Below, piece by piece: positions 46,978-56,165 of a stretch of 64,000 nucleotides of DNA; position 1 is the stretch's first letter; each line of letters starts with the position of its first letter. The stretch comes from JALORV01 sp963703945 (GTDB lineage Bacteria > Pseudomonadota > Gammaproteobacteria > Burkholderiales > Burkholderiaceae_F). The translations under genes and the position numbers were made by a program. The stretch covers positions 174,606-238,605 of the forward strand of contig CAVPGM010000012.1 in NCBI GenBank assembly GCA_963703945.1, read 5' to 3'. The notes beneath the pieces are model-generated. The model saw only the letters and a program-made list of their open reading frames with translations, did not search any database and was not told the origin of the DNA.

Positions 46978-48066
46978 CTACTTTGCTGACGCGGTCTGCA
47001 GACGCCGCCTGCGGACCGCCTCGGCCAGTGTGTCGAGCGCCTGCACGCTATCGTCCCAGCCCAGGCAAGGATCCGTGATCGACTGACCGTAAGTCAGCGG
47101 CCGGCCCGGCACCAGGTCCTGCCGGCCCGCCACGAGGTGGCTTTCGATCATCGCGCCGATGATGCGCGCGTCGCCCGCGGCCAACTGCGCGCCGACGTTC
47201 GAACAGACGGCAATCTGGTTGGCGTGGTTCTTCTGGCTGTTTGCGTGGCTCGCATCGATCATCAGCCGCTGTGCGAGTCCGGCTCTGCCGAGTTCAGCGC
47301 ATGCCGCCTCGACGCTCGCGGCATCGAAGTTCGGCTCCTTGCCGCCGCGCAGGATGATGTGGCAGTCCTCGTTGCCCTTGGTCGAAACGATCGCCGAGTG
47401 GCCGCCCTTGGCGACCGACAGGAAGTGATGCGGCTGCTGCGCCGCCTTGATCGCGTCGGCGGCGATCTTGATGTTGCCGTCGGTCCCGTTCTTGAAGCCG
47501 ACCGGGCACGACAGGCCCGACGCCAGTTCACGGTGCACCTGGCTTTCGGTCGTGCGCGCACCGATGGCTCCCCAGGCGACGAAGTCGGCGATGTACTGCG
47601 GCGTGATCATGTCGAGAAACTCGCAGCCGGCGGGCAGGCCACCGGTGTTGATCTCCATGAGCAGTTCGCGCGCGACACGCAGGCCGTGGTTGATGCGGAA
47701 GCTGCCGTCCATATCGGGATCGTTGATGAGCCCCTTCCAGCCGATCGTCGTTCGCGGCTTCTCGAAATAGACGCGCATCACGATTTCGAGGTCGGCCACG
47801 AGGCGGTCACGCTCGGCCTTCAGCCGGCGTGCATAGTCGAGCGCTGCCGAAGGATCGTGGATCGAGCAGGGGCCGATCACCACCACCAGCCTGTCGTCCA
47901 TGCCATGCAGGATGCGATGGATCGCCTGGCGGCTTTCGTGGACGGTGACCGAAGCCACTTCTTCGCACGGGAACTCGCGGATCAGGTGCGCCGGCGGCGA
48001 GAGTTCCTTGATCTCCCGGATCCTGAGGTCGTCCGTCATGTAACGCATGGTCTGTGCTCCGTCCAT
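46978..48066 (-). CDS. aroG: 3-deoxy-7-phosphoheptulonate synthase, class I
   Basis: A 362-residue DAHP synthase with VVVIGPCSIHDP, MRVYFEKPRTTIGWKG, GARTTESQVHRELASGLS, GFKNGTDGN and DASHANSQKNH. It joins phosphoenolpyruvate and erythrose 4-phosphate in the first step of aromatic amino acid synthesis. ATG 48066 has GAGGA 7 bases upstream; ATG 48048 is an alternative. A Phe/Tyr-rich leader and terminator upstream suggest attenuation, which fits the feedback of this enzyme class by Phe or Tyr. Confidence 0.95.
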   Translation of the reverse strand: MDGAQTMRYMTDDLRIREIKELSPPAHLIREFPCEEVASVTVHESRQAIHRILHGMDDRLVVVIGPCSIHDPSAALDYARRLKAERDRLVADLEIVMRVYFEKPRTTIGWKGLINDPDMDGSFRINHGLRVARELLMEINTGGLPAGCEFLDMITPQYIADFVAWGAIGARTTESQVHRELASGLSCPVGFKNGTDGNIKIAADAIKAAQQPHHFLSVAKGGHSAIVSTKGNEDCHIILRGGKEPNFDAASVEAACAELGRAGLAQRLMIDASHANSQKNHANQIAVCSNVGAQLAAGDARIIGAMIESHLVAGRQDLVPGRPLTYGQSITDPCLGWDDSVQALDTLAEAVRRRRLQTASAK

Positions 48067-48104
48067 CGTGGGTCCTCGATTCTGTCCCGCTGGCCCCAGC
48101 GACG

Positions 48105-48138
48105 AAAAAAAACCGCCAGGTTGCTGGGCCTGGCGGTT
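48105..48138 (-). terminator. Intrinsic terminator in the aroG leader (attenuator)
   Basis: On the minus strand a 10-bp stem (AACCGCCAGG with CCTGGCGGTT) and an 8-base loop are followed by eight T. It ends 38 bases before the aroG start. The segment CTTGGCGG inside the leader gene (48183-48190) can pair with the first arm and would act as antiterminator. Confidence 0.85.
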
Positions 48139-48159
48139 CGGGTCGATTCGGTATCTTCT

Positions 48160-48243
48160 TTACGCGCGCCGTTCGACTCTCTCCGCCAAGGGCCGGAAAA
48201 AGCCATAGAAGTAGAAGAAGTAGAAACGCGCGCTCGGGTTCAT
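48160..48243 (-). CDS. aroG leader peptide, Phe/Tyr-rich (27 residues)
   Basis: ATG 48243 opens MNPSARFYFFYFYGFF and ends with TAA at 48160. Residues 7-16 hold six Phe and three Tyr out of ten. The aromatic codons (48196-48225) lie just before the proposed antiterminator segment and 58 bases before the terminator stem. Stalling at Phe or Tyr codons when charged tRNA is scarce would free the antiterminator and allow aroG expression. The ribosome-binding site is weak. Confidence 0.8.
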   Translation of the reverse strand: MNPSARFYFFYFYGFFRPLAERVERRA

Positions 48244-48359
48244 GTCTGGTGGGCGGCGCAAAGTCACACCACCCTGCGCGCAAGATACCGAGGTTGCCTC
48301 TGTCCCGCAAGTCGGTCGCCCTTGATAAGGATCAGCTTTCCCCGCCTGAAATCAGCGGA

Positions 48360-49316
48360 TCAGACGTCAGCGCGGATCACCCAGAAGTAGCGCGTGATCT
48401 GCCAGAAGAGCGGGGCCGCGAAGGTCATGGCCTCGAGCCGGTCCAGCACTCCGCGGGTCAGCACGATCTCGCTGTCCCAGCGGCGGGCGCCGAGGCTCTG
48501 CTTCACCGATGCCAGCACGACAGTGCCAAGGTAGCCCGTGCCGACGATGACGAGCGACATCAGCAGCGCTTGCCACCAGGTGAACGGCGTCATCCACCAC
48601 AGCAGGGTGCCAATCGTTGCCCCGCACGCGCTGCCCGCCAGAACGCCGTTCACTGTCTTGTCGGAATTCGACTTCAGCCCTCGCCCTCCGAGAGCGGCGC
48701 TGAAGACGATCTGCAGCACGTCGGTGAGGAACAGCACCAGCAGGAAGAACAGCAGCAGCAATGGGCCACGTCCCTCGTTGCCGCGGATCGGCAGTGTCGC
48801 GATGGCCGGCGCGTGGCTGATGCAGTAGACACTGATCATCACTCCCCACTGAACCTTGGCGACGCGTTCCAGAAAGCGCTCGGTGTCCTGGCGAATGGCG
48901 ACGATCACCGGCAGCAGCAGGAAGACGTAAACGGGAATGAAGGTCGCAAACACGCTCGCGCGACCGAATCCCAGCAGCAGGTACTGCGCAGGGATGACGA
49001 CGTAGAACGCGACCACCAGCGCCCAGTGATCGGACGGTTTGATCGGTGTCAGCGACAGGAACTCGCGCAGCGCGAAGAACGATGCCAGCGCGAACACCAC
49101 CAGCAGCGCCGCAGGCCCCAACGCGAAGGCGATGGTGAATACCGCCAGCACCGACCATGAGCCGCGTATGCGCGAATTGAGGAGGGCGAGGCGCGCCAGC
49201 CGCACCGTATCGAAGGTCCGGCGCGTGGCCCACTGGCCGACTCCGGTGGCGACCGCCGACAGCATCGCGAGCGAACAGAACACCGCCAGGAAGGTTTCGT
49301 TGAGCGTGAGGTTCAT
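48360..49316 (-). CDS. CdsA-like phosphatidate cytidylyltransferase family protein
   Basis: A 318-residue membrane protein with about eight hydrophobic segments. The C-terminal part has the CTP-transferase-like pattern GLKSNSDKTVNGVLAG and SVKQSLGARRWDSEIVLTRG with GVLDRLEAM. Its start overlaps the stop of the acyltransferase gene (TGATG). The pair would handle phosphatidate; this branch may differ from housekeeping CdsA. Confidence 0.82.
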   Translation of the reverse strand: MNLTLNETFLAVFCSLAMLSAVATGVGQWATRRTFDTVRLARLALLNSRIRGSWSVLAVFTIAFALGPAALLVVFALASFFALREFLSLTPIKPSDHWALVVAFYVVIPAQYLLLGFGRASVFATFIPVYVFLLLPVIVAIRQDTERFLERVAKVQWGVMISVYCISHAPAIATLPIRGNEGRGPLLLLFFLLVLFLTDVLQIVFSAALGGRGLKSNSDKTVNGVLAGSACGATIGTLLWWMTPFTWWQALLMSLVIVGTGYLGTVVLASVKQSLGARRWDSEIVLTRGVLDRLEAMTFAAPLFWQITRYFWVIRADV

Positions 49317-49897
49317 CAGCTGGCCAGTCGTATCACGGCATCACGCGCACGTTCGAGAAACGCATCCTTGTCTTCGCCATCGATGCGCGGCAGCGCGGCG
49401 CCGAAGCGCACCGTGCAGATGATCGGCACGGGCAGCAAGGCACCCTTCGGCATGCTCCGGTGAAGGTTCTCGATATAGACCGGGATCAGTTCGACCTGCG
49501 GAAACTCCTGCGACAGGTGATAAAGCCCGCTCTTGAACGGTCCGGGCAGCGACTGCGCGCTGCGCGTGCCCTCCGGAAAGATGATCAGCGAGAAGCCGTG
49601 TTCGAGCGCGTCACGCAACGGCTCGAGCGGATCGGCGTTCGGATCGTCGCGGCTGCGATCGACCATCACGACGTTCAGTTCATCGCGCGCGATGGTGCCG
49701 CGTATCCCCGCCCTGTCCCAGTAATCCTTGGCGGCGACCGGCCGCGTGTTCGACCGCAGTTCCTCGGGCAGCGCGGCCCACAGGACGACGGTGTCCATGT
49801 GGCTGGTGTGATTGCCGAAGTAGATGCGTTGGGTTGCCGTTGGCGCCGAACCGATCCAGCGCGGATACGCGCCGACCAGCAGGCGCGTCAGCCACAC
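49316..49897 (-). CDS. 1-acylglycerol-3-phosphate acyltransferase family protein (PlsC-like)
   Basis: At least 193 residues with acyltransferase motif I NHTSHMD (HX4D), FPEGTRS and VYIENLHRSMPKG. It makes phosphatidate from lysophosphatidate in the inner membrane, upstream of the CdsA step encoded next. GTG 49897 is the first standard start. The family usually begins a few residues earlier, and a CTG at 49918 with GGGAGG 4 bases upstream fits better, so a CTG start or a sequence error is possible. Confidence 0.82.
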   Translation of the reverse strand: MWLTRLLVGAYPRWIGSAPTATQRIYFGNHTSHMDTVVLWAALPEELRSNTRPVAAKDYWDRAGIRGTIARDELNVVMVDRSRDDPNADPLEPLRDALEHGFSLIIFPEGTRSAQSLPGPFKSGLYHLSQEFPQVELIPVYIENLHRSMPKGALLPVPIICTVRFGAALPRIDGEDKDAFLERARDAVIRLAS

Positions 49898-49944
49898 GAT
49901 CGGCGGCAGGAACTTCAGCGGGCCTCCCTGAACTGGTCTTCTTT

Positions 49945-50011
49945 GTGCGGGAATTATGCCAAGCGGCTCGTAGACGTTGCGCGCTGGTTTGGGTGCCGCT
50001 GAATGTTAGGC
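49945..50011 (+). other. attC-like site (weak)
   Basis: It ends in GTTAGGC (50005-50011), an exact attC core site, preceded by GCCGCT that pairs with AGCGGC at 49962-49967. The left core is degenerate. It lies between the plsC-like gene and the IS1182-type element. Confidence 0.35.
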
Positions 50012-50111
50012 GGTCTCTTCTGTTGGAATTTCCGTCACAGTCAGTGAATGCCAGGCACAAGATATGGAGAGTTCCCGACGCGCGCTCCTCTGGGGCTCTT
50101 AGACTGCAGTC

Positions 50112-51779
50112 GGCCGAGGGTGTGTGAAAACGCTCTGATCTCTCGTAGAGTACGGCAACGCGTTGTGATGCGGGTGCCGCATGAAGCGCTTCATCGAAGG
50201 GGAAGATCGCAGCCAGGCGACCTTGCTGCCGGCAGTGCCTGGATGACTACATCGCCGAGGACAATCCGGTGCGCGCGGTCGATGCCTTCGTTGAAGAACT
50301 GGATCTGACGGCACTCGGCTTTGCCGGTGCCGAGCCGGCCGAGACCGGGCGACCCGCGTATCACCCGGCGGTGCTGCTCAAGCTCTACATCTACGGCTAT
50401 CTGAACCGCATCGCCTTCCAGTCGCCGGCTCGAACGGGAAGCGCAGCGCAACGTCGAGCTGATGTGGCTGACCGGCCGGCTGGCGCCCGACTTCAAGACC
50501 ATTGCCGACTTCCGTCGTGCCAACGGCGAAGGCATCCGCGCGGTGTGCCGCCGCTTCGTGCAGCTGTGCCGGGAGTTGAAGCTCTTTACCCAGGCGATCG
50601 TGGCCATCGACAGCAGCAAGTTCAAGGCGGTCAACAGCCGCGACCGCAACTTCACGCCGAACAAGGTCGACCGCCGCCAGCAGCAGATCGAAGAGAGCAT
50701 CCGGCGGTATCTCGAGGCGCTGGAGACCGCCGACCGCACCCAGCCGGCGGAAGTCGAAGCCAAGACCGAGCGGCTGCGCGAGAAGATCGAGACGCTGCGC
50801 GGGCAGATGCGGCGCATGGACGCGATCCGTGAGCAACTGAAGGCTACGCCGGACGAACAGATCTCCGAGACCGATCCGGATGCGCGCTCGATGATCTCGC
50901 AGGCCAAGGGCACTGGGGTAGTGGGCTACAACGTGCAGGCCGCCGTCGACACCAAGCAGCACCTGATCGTGACGCATGAGGTAACCAACGTCGGCAACGA
51001 CCGCGCGCAGCTGACCAAGATGGCCACCACCGCGCGCGACGAGATGGGCAAGACCAGGATGGAGGCTGTCGCCGACCGCGGTTACTTCAACAGCAACGAG
51101 ATCAAAGCCTGCACCGAGGCCGGCATCACGCCGCTGGTGCCCAAGCCGATGACGTCCAACGCCAAGGCCGAGGGGCGCTTCGGCAAGGGCGACTTCATCT
51201 ACCTGAAGAAAGACGACGAGTACCAGTGTCCAGCGGGCGAGCGCGCCATCTACCGCTGCCGCCGGGAGGAAGGCGGCCTGCTGGTGCGGGTGTACTGGAG
51301 CAGTGCCTGTCCGGCGTGCCCGATGCGCCAGCGGTGCACCACCTCGAACTACCGCCGCATCCGGCGCTGGCAGCACGAGCACATCCTGGAAGCGATGCAG
51401 CGGCGACTGGATCGCAAACTCGAAGCGATGACCCTGCGCCGACGCACCATCGAACAGGTGTTCGGCACGCTCAAGCACTGGATGGGTGCTACCCACTTCC
51501 TGACCCGTGGGCTGCAACACGTCGGCACCGAGATGAGTCTGTATGTGCTGGCCTACAACCTGAAGCGGGTGATCAAGCTGCTCGGCATGCCGAAAACACT
51601 GCAGGCGATGCGACTGATCAGCGCTTGAGGGCGCTGCCGGACTCGCTCGAACGGCTCAACCACCGCGCAAGGGCACGCCCCCAACGCGTTTCGATCGGAA
51701 CCACGCAGCTGCGCGCGACTGTCGCGACTGTCGGCCGCTTCAAACCGATCCACAAATGCGTTTACACACACCCTCGGCC
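50112..51779 (+). mobile_element. IS1182-family insertion sequence
   Basis: A 1668-bp element with 22-bp inverted repeats (left GGCCGAGGGTGTGTG..., right its complement, one mismatch) around a single transposase gene. No clear target duplication is seen. It is followed after 54 bases by an IS30-type element. Confidence 0.8.
50181..51628 (+). pseudogene. IS1182-family transposase, two frameshifts
   Basis: ATG 50181 gives MKRFIEGEDRSQATLLP, then one extra base near 50233 and another near 50428 shift the frame. The last frame is long (VELMWLTGRLAPDFKTIADF to 51628). It has the DDE-type domain with AIVAIDSSKFKAVNS, the Cys-rich SACPACPMRQRC and the C-terminal IEQVFGTLKHWMGA. The restored length is about 481 residues, normal for the family. 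Confidence 0.85.
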
Positions 51780-51833
51780 ACTTCCGGTCATCCAAGCTGC
51801 CAGAAGACCGCCACACCAATGACCGGTTTCAAG

Positions 51834-53066
51834 GGCGGATTCAACCGGTCGACGCAACGGTCTGGCTGAACATCTCAGCCGGCGTCTGGAAGCCGAGAGT
51901 CTTTCTCGGCCTTTGGTTCAATTGTCTCGCCACGGCGTTGAGCTTAGCTTGTGAATAGCTCTGAGATGTCGATGCCCTTCGGCAGGTACTGCCTGAGCAG
52001 GCCGTTCGTGTTCTCGTTGCTGCCGCGTTGCCAAGGGCTCTGTGGATCACAGAAGTAGACCTGGATGTCGGTGGCCAGCGTGAATCGCTTGTGGCCGGCC
52101 ATCTCCTTGCCTCGATCCCACGTCAGCGACTTGTAGAGCTCTTGAGGCAGCTTGCGAGCATTCTTGATCAGCGCGTTGACGACCGTCTGCGTGTCTTTGC
52201 CTCCCACTTTCACGAGCATGACGTACCGCGTCTGGCGCTCGACCAGCGTGGCGATTTGACTGTTGTGACTGCCGAACAGCAGGTCTCCCTCCCAGTGACC
52301 AGGCACCGCGCGATCTTCGGCGGACGCAGGTCGCTCGCTGATCGACACGGCGCCAACGATCTGCCCGTGAATGTCGGTCTTCTGCGTGTGATGCCGAGAC
52401 CGACGCATGCCGCGCGTGCGCCTCAGGTGCTGCAAGCAGCTCCTTCTTCAAGGCACCACGCGCCTGAATGAAGAGGCTGCGGTAGATGGTCTCGTGTGAC
52501 ACGTGCTGGCTCTCGTCGCGCGGATAAGTATGCTTGAGCCATCCGGCGATTTGTTCCGGCGACCACAGCAGCCGAAGCTTGTCGGCCACGATGCGCGCCA
52601 ACGCCCTGTTCTCGACCAGTTTGCAGCGCTTCGGACGAAGCGCACGATCCCAAGCAGCGTTGTCTGCTTCGGTGGCTCGATAGTCCGCTTGACCACCATT
52701 GCGCTTGAGCTCGCGGCTGACTGTTGATGACGCTCGCCCGAGCCGCAGCAGCGATCGAGCGAATCGATTGGCCATCCACCGTGGCGCGTGAGATCTCTTC
52801 TCTCTCGGCCAGCGTCAGCGCCGTTGCGCAGCGGCACCGTGCCGGCGGTCGAATGCCGCCCGTCCGGGACAGGATCCCCTGCACCGACGTGTGTGCGTCG
52901 ATTAAACAGCTGAGCAATCTGATGGAGCGTCCAGCCTTCCTTCCATCGCTCCCACATCAATGCCTTCTGCGCGTCCGTGTAGTAGGTTCGTGTCCGGTAC
53001 TTCATCTGCAACACTCCTCCTGCCTGCGCAGTGGTCAGTGTGTTGCATCGACCGGTTGAATCCGCC
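51834..53066 (-). mobile_element. IS30-family insertion sequence
   Basis: A 1233-bp element with 25-bp inverted repeats (51834-51858 and 53042-53066, one mismatch; arm GGCGGATTCAACCGGTCGA) around one transposase gene. Length and single-gene layout are typical of IS30. Confidence 0.85.
51841..53005 (-). pseudogene. IS30-family transposase, about four frameshifts
   Basis: ATG 53005 behind GGAGGAG opens KYRTRTYYTDAQKALMWERW. The sense continues in other frames as ALTLAEREEISRATVDGQSI, SSTVSRELKRNGG, IAGWLKHTYPRDESQHVSHE, then the DDE domain PGHWEGDLLFG, LTWDRGKEM and GSNENTNGLLRQYLPKG, and ends QRPRKTLGFQTPAEMFSQTV at 51841. All IS30 blocks are present, but about four indels break the gene as written. 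Confidence 0.85.
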
Positions 53067-53217
53067 AGGTACAGCCGTCATAGCTCGACGGCCGTTCGAA
53101 GGAGCTCAATCTCCAAAGCAGTCGCCCACGGTCTTGCGGTGCCGGTCGGTATCGCCGACCCAAAGCGGTCCTGATGTGTTCCCGAAAGCGGACGCGCTCA
53201 GCTTCCTGCAAGCAGCC

Positions 53218-53278
53218 GCTTATCGTCTGAGTTAAGCCGCGCTCGCAGAGCGTCGGCTCTAGAACGACGAGTTAGGGC
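53218..53278 (-). other. attC-like recombination site (integron cassette type)
   Basis: On the minus strand a 61-bp imperfect palindrome has outer cores like CCTAAC and GATAAGC and an inner stem AGCCG-CGCTC / GAGCG-CGGCT with one unpaired base and a 3-base loop, then TTAACTCAGAC. This is the layout of attC sites, including the extrahelical base, and resembles those of aadA-type cassettes. It lies 12 bases after the stop of a small minus-strand gene, as in a cassette. Confidence 0.65.
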
Positions 53279-53289
53279 CTTGCGTGCCA

Positions 53290-53499
53290 TCAGCCTAGTG
53301 CGGCAACGAGATGAGGAGTAGCGAACCACCAAGCGGTGCCTCCGAGGCCGAAGAGGAAGAGAGGTATCAGAGAGTTGGGGATGTCAGTACCAGTCGTACG
53401 CGCGTCCATAGCAACGGACCGGAAACCGAAATAGATTGGGCCGATTGATCTTGAAGCAGACGCGAGCTCATCGGCGAGGACCAATCGTGCCGTAGTCAC
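53290..53499 (-). CDS. Small membrane protein, possible gene-cassette product
   Basis: Up to 69 residues from GTG 53499, which overlaps the stop of the CadC-like gene (GTGA); ATG 53409 would give 39. The C-terminal half is hydrophobic (SLIPLFLFGLGGTAWWFATP). No family is recognised. Position just before an attC-like site suggests a cassette gene. Confidence 0.45.
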   Translation of the reverse strand: MTTARLVLADELASASRSIGPIYFGFRSVAMDARTTGTDIPNSLIPLFLFGLGGTAWWFATPHLVAALG

Positions 53500-55085
53500 T
53501 CAGGCAATCCGGCCAGCCGCAGTCCATCCGCGAACCGCGCCAGATCTTCCGGGCGTTGGATCGGAAGCCAGTCCTTGAGATTGGAGACGCGGAGCGACGG
53601 ATCGAGCGTGCGCACGCGCTGCATGGCCTGCTTCGCTTTGTCCATTCGTCCGGCGAGCGCATGACTCGCCGCCGCCAAGCTGACCGCGCCAAGGAAGCTG
53701 GGTAGGTTGCCGACGGCTTTTTCGGCCCAAGCCGACGCGGAATCGAAGCGCCCCGCGAAGAAATGCGCGAGCGCCATCCCGGCCTGCATCCTGAACATTT
53801 CCGGATCCAGTGGACTCAAGCGAACGGCATGCGCGAGATGCCCAATCGCGGCGTCTGTTTCACCGTGGAGGGCGCGCAGGAAGCCACCAAGGAACCAGGC
53901 GGAGGCGAGGTTCGGATTGAGCAGCACGGCCCTGTCGAGTAGCGCGATACCGCCATCGAGGTCGCCGGCGAGATGACCGAGTGCATGGCCTGCTCTCGTG
54001 AGCGCCACGGCATCGTCCCGGCCGAGCTCCACCGCCAGCCGCGCCAAGCGGGTGCCCTCGGTGATCTCCCGGGGCCGGTCGGTCATCCAGCCATTCACCT
54101 TGCGCCAGAAGTGGCACCAGGCCGCCATGCCATAGGCCGATGCAAATTCCGGATCGAGCTCGGTGGCCTTGTAGAACAAGGGCAGCGCCGCTTCGATTGC
54201 TTCGCGAGTTCCGCCGTGGAGCTTTGCCATGCCGCGCAGGTAATAGTCGTAGGCGTCCAGGCTCTCCGTCGGCTTGCGCTTGGCGCGCTCGATTTCCGCC
54301 CGTTCGAGCTGCGGCGCAATCGCGCCCACGACGCTTTCTGCCATTTGGTCCTGCAGTTCGAAGATGTCGTCGAGCGCGCCTTCGAAGCGCTCCGCCCAGA
54401 CATCCGTCCCGGTCGTGGCGTCGCTGAGCTGCCCGGTGATGCGCACCTTGTTGCCGGTCTTGCGCACGCTGCCTTCCAGCACGTAGCGCACGCCCAGCTC
54501 GCGGCCGACTTCCTTCACGTCCGCCGCCCGGCCCTTGTAGGTGAAGCTCGAATTGCGCGCGATGACGAACAGCCAGCGCATGCGCGACAGGGCGACGATG
54601 ATGTCCTCCACCACGCCGTCGCCGAAATACTCCTGCTCCGGATCACCGCTGAGGTTGCGGAACGGCAAGACGGCAATGGAGGGCTTCTCCGGAAGGACGA
54701 GCACGGACGGCGACTCCCTCGATTCGCTGGAGGTGTGTTCGACGACCGTTGAAGCGCGGGGCAGCCGCGCTTCCCCGATCTCGCCGACGTTGCCAACGAA
54801 GCGGAAACCCTTGCGGGCGACCGTCCGCACCAGGCGTTGCTCCTCGCCGGTGTCGCCGATGGCCTTGCGAACCGCGTTGATGTGACTGGTGATCGTCGAT
54901 TCCGAGACGATTCGGCCGCTCCATACCGCCTGCAGCAGGTCGTCCTTGCTAACGACGCGGTCGCGGTTCCTGACGAGATGCAGCAGCAGGTCGAAGACCC
55001 GCGGCCCGATAGGCACGACTCTCAGGCGCTGTGTGAGCTCCCGGCGTTCCGGGTCGAGCACGTAGCCGCCAAACGTGAACTGCAC
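53496..55085 (-). CDS. CadC-like winged-helix regulator with TolB-like and TPR region
   Basis: A 529-residue protein. Residues 1-100 are an OmpR/CadC-type winged helix (PIGPRVFDLLLHLVRNRDRV, TVARKGFRFVG). Residues about 135-245 are a TolB-N/adenylate-cyclase-associated domain (PSIAVLPFRNLSGDPEQEYF, GVRYVLEGSVRK). The rest is TPR-like repeats (about 270-520). No membrane helix is visible, unlike E. coli CadC. It is divergent from the SDR gene across about 246 bases and is the likely regulator of the genes to the right. Confidence 0.85.
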   Translation of the reverse strand: MQFTFGGYVLDPERRELTQRLRVVPIGPRVFDLLLHLVRNRDRVVSKDDLLQAVWSGRIVSESTITSHINAVRKAIGDTGEEQRLVRTVARKGFRFVGNVGEIGEARLPRASTVVEHTSSESRESPSVLVLPEKPSIAVLPFRNLSGDPEQEYFGDGVVEDIIVALSRMRWLFVIARNSSFTYKGRAADVKEVGRELGVRYVLEGSVRKTGNKVRITGQLSDATTGTDVWAERFEGALDDIFELQDQMAESVVGAIAPQLERAEIERAKRKPTESLDAYDYYLRGMAKLHGGTREAIEAALPLFYKATELDPEFASAYGMAAWCHFWRKVNGWMTDRPREITEGTRLARLAVELGRDDAVALTRAGHALGHLAGDLDGGIALLDRAVLLNPNLASAWFLGGFLRALHGETDAAIGHLAHAVRLSPLDPEMFRMQAGMALAHFFAGRFDSASAWAEKAVGNLPSFLGAVSLAAASHALAGRMDKAKQAMQRVRTLDPSLRVSNLKDWLPIQRPEDLARFADGLRLAGLPE

Positions 55086-55331
55086 GGCGGCACCCCCTGG
55101 CCGAGCGCCTCAGCTCTCTGGCCGGGGCAACTGACGAATGCTTCCGTTCATTGATAGTACGCGCGACGCGTGATCAGAGCATCCCATCCCATGGGCACCT
55201 GTCTTGGACGAAAAACCAAGCTTTCCTGAAGGGCAATTCAAGGTGGCTGCAAGGACTTCCCCGAAGCGCACCGGCAATCTGCACGTACATCGACGGCAAC
55301 GGTTGCGGTCGGAAGAAGCGGGAGAGAGAGC

Positions 55332-56132
55332 GTGAAGATTGTCGTCATCGGAGGCACCGGCCTCATCGGAACGAAACTCGTGAAGAACCTCCGCGAGCGC
55401 GGCCATGAGGTGCTCCCAGCCTCCCCCAACACGGGCGTAAACACCATCACGCGCGAGGGTTTGGCCAAAGCGCTCGACGGCGCCGAAGTCGTCGTCGATG
55501 TGGCGAACGCCCCGGTTTGGGAAGACAAGGCAGTCCTCGAGTTCTTCGAGACGTCGGGCCGTAACCTGCTGGCTGCGGAAGCTGCCGCCGGCGTGCGCCA
55601 CCATGTAGCGCTGTCGATCGTTGGTAGCGAACGGCTTCCCGACAACGGCTATTTCCGTGCGAAGGTCGCGCAGGAAAGCCTCATCAAGGCATCCGGCATT
55701 CCCTACACCATCCTGCGTGCCACGCAGTTCTTCGAGTTTGTCCGCGGCATTGCCCAGTCGGCCGCCGTCGGCGATGAGATTCGCCTGTCGCCGGCACTGA
55801 TCCAGCCGATCGCGTCGCAGGACGTGGCAGCGGCACTCGCCGATATCGCGGTCGCACCGCCGGTCAACGGCACGCTCGAGGTCGCCGGTCCGGAGGCCAT
55901 GCCGCTCGACGAACTGGTCAGGCGCTTCCTGCGGGGAACGCAGGATACGCGCAAGGTCGTGCCGGACGTCCACGCGCGCTACTTCGGGGGCCTCCTCTCC
56001 GATCGGACGCTCACACCCGGCGAGAACCCGCGCATCGGCGCGCTCCGGTTCGAGGAGTGGCTCGCTCAGTCGACGGCACAAGCGGGCGCTAGTCGGGGTG
56101 TCTCGTGCAGCACGCAACACGACTCGAAGTGA
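55332..56132 (+). CDS. NAD(P)-binding SDR family protein (NmrA-like)
   Basis: A 266-residue protein with GGTGLIGTKLVKNLRERGHE (NAD(P) binding), VDVANAPVWEDKAV and GIPYTILRATQFFEF, typical of atypical SDRs. GTG 55332 follows GGAGAGAGAG. The substrate is unknown. It is the first gene of the rightward cluster opposite the CadC-like regulator. Confidence 0.82.
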   Translation: MKIVVIGGTGLIGTKLVKNLRERGHEVLPASPNTGVNTITREGLAKALDGAEVVVDVANAPVWEDKAVLEFFETSGRNLLAAEAAAGVRHHVALSIVGSERLPDNGYFRAKVAQESLIKASGIPYTILRATQFFEFVRGIAQSAAVGDEIRLSPALIQPIASQDVAAALADIAVAPPVNGTLEVAGPEAMPLDELVRRFLRGTQDTRKVVPDVHARYFGGLLSDRTLTPGENPRIGALRFEEWLAQSTAQAGASRGVSCSTQHDSK

Positions 56133-56165
56133 ACGCGTGCATTGTCCACCCACGCAGGAGCCCAC

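Noticed and set aside
50181..53005. Composite transposon with the accessory genes as cargo
   Set aside because: The two insertion sequences belong to different families, lie side by side with only 54 bases between them, and enclose no genes.
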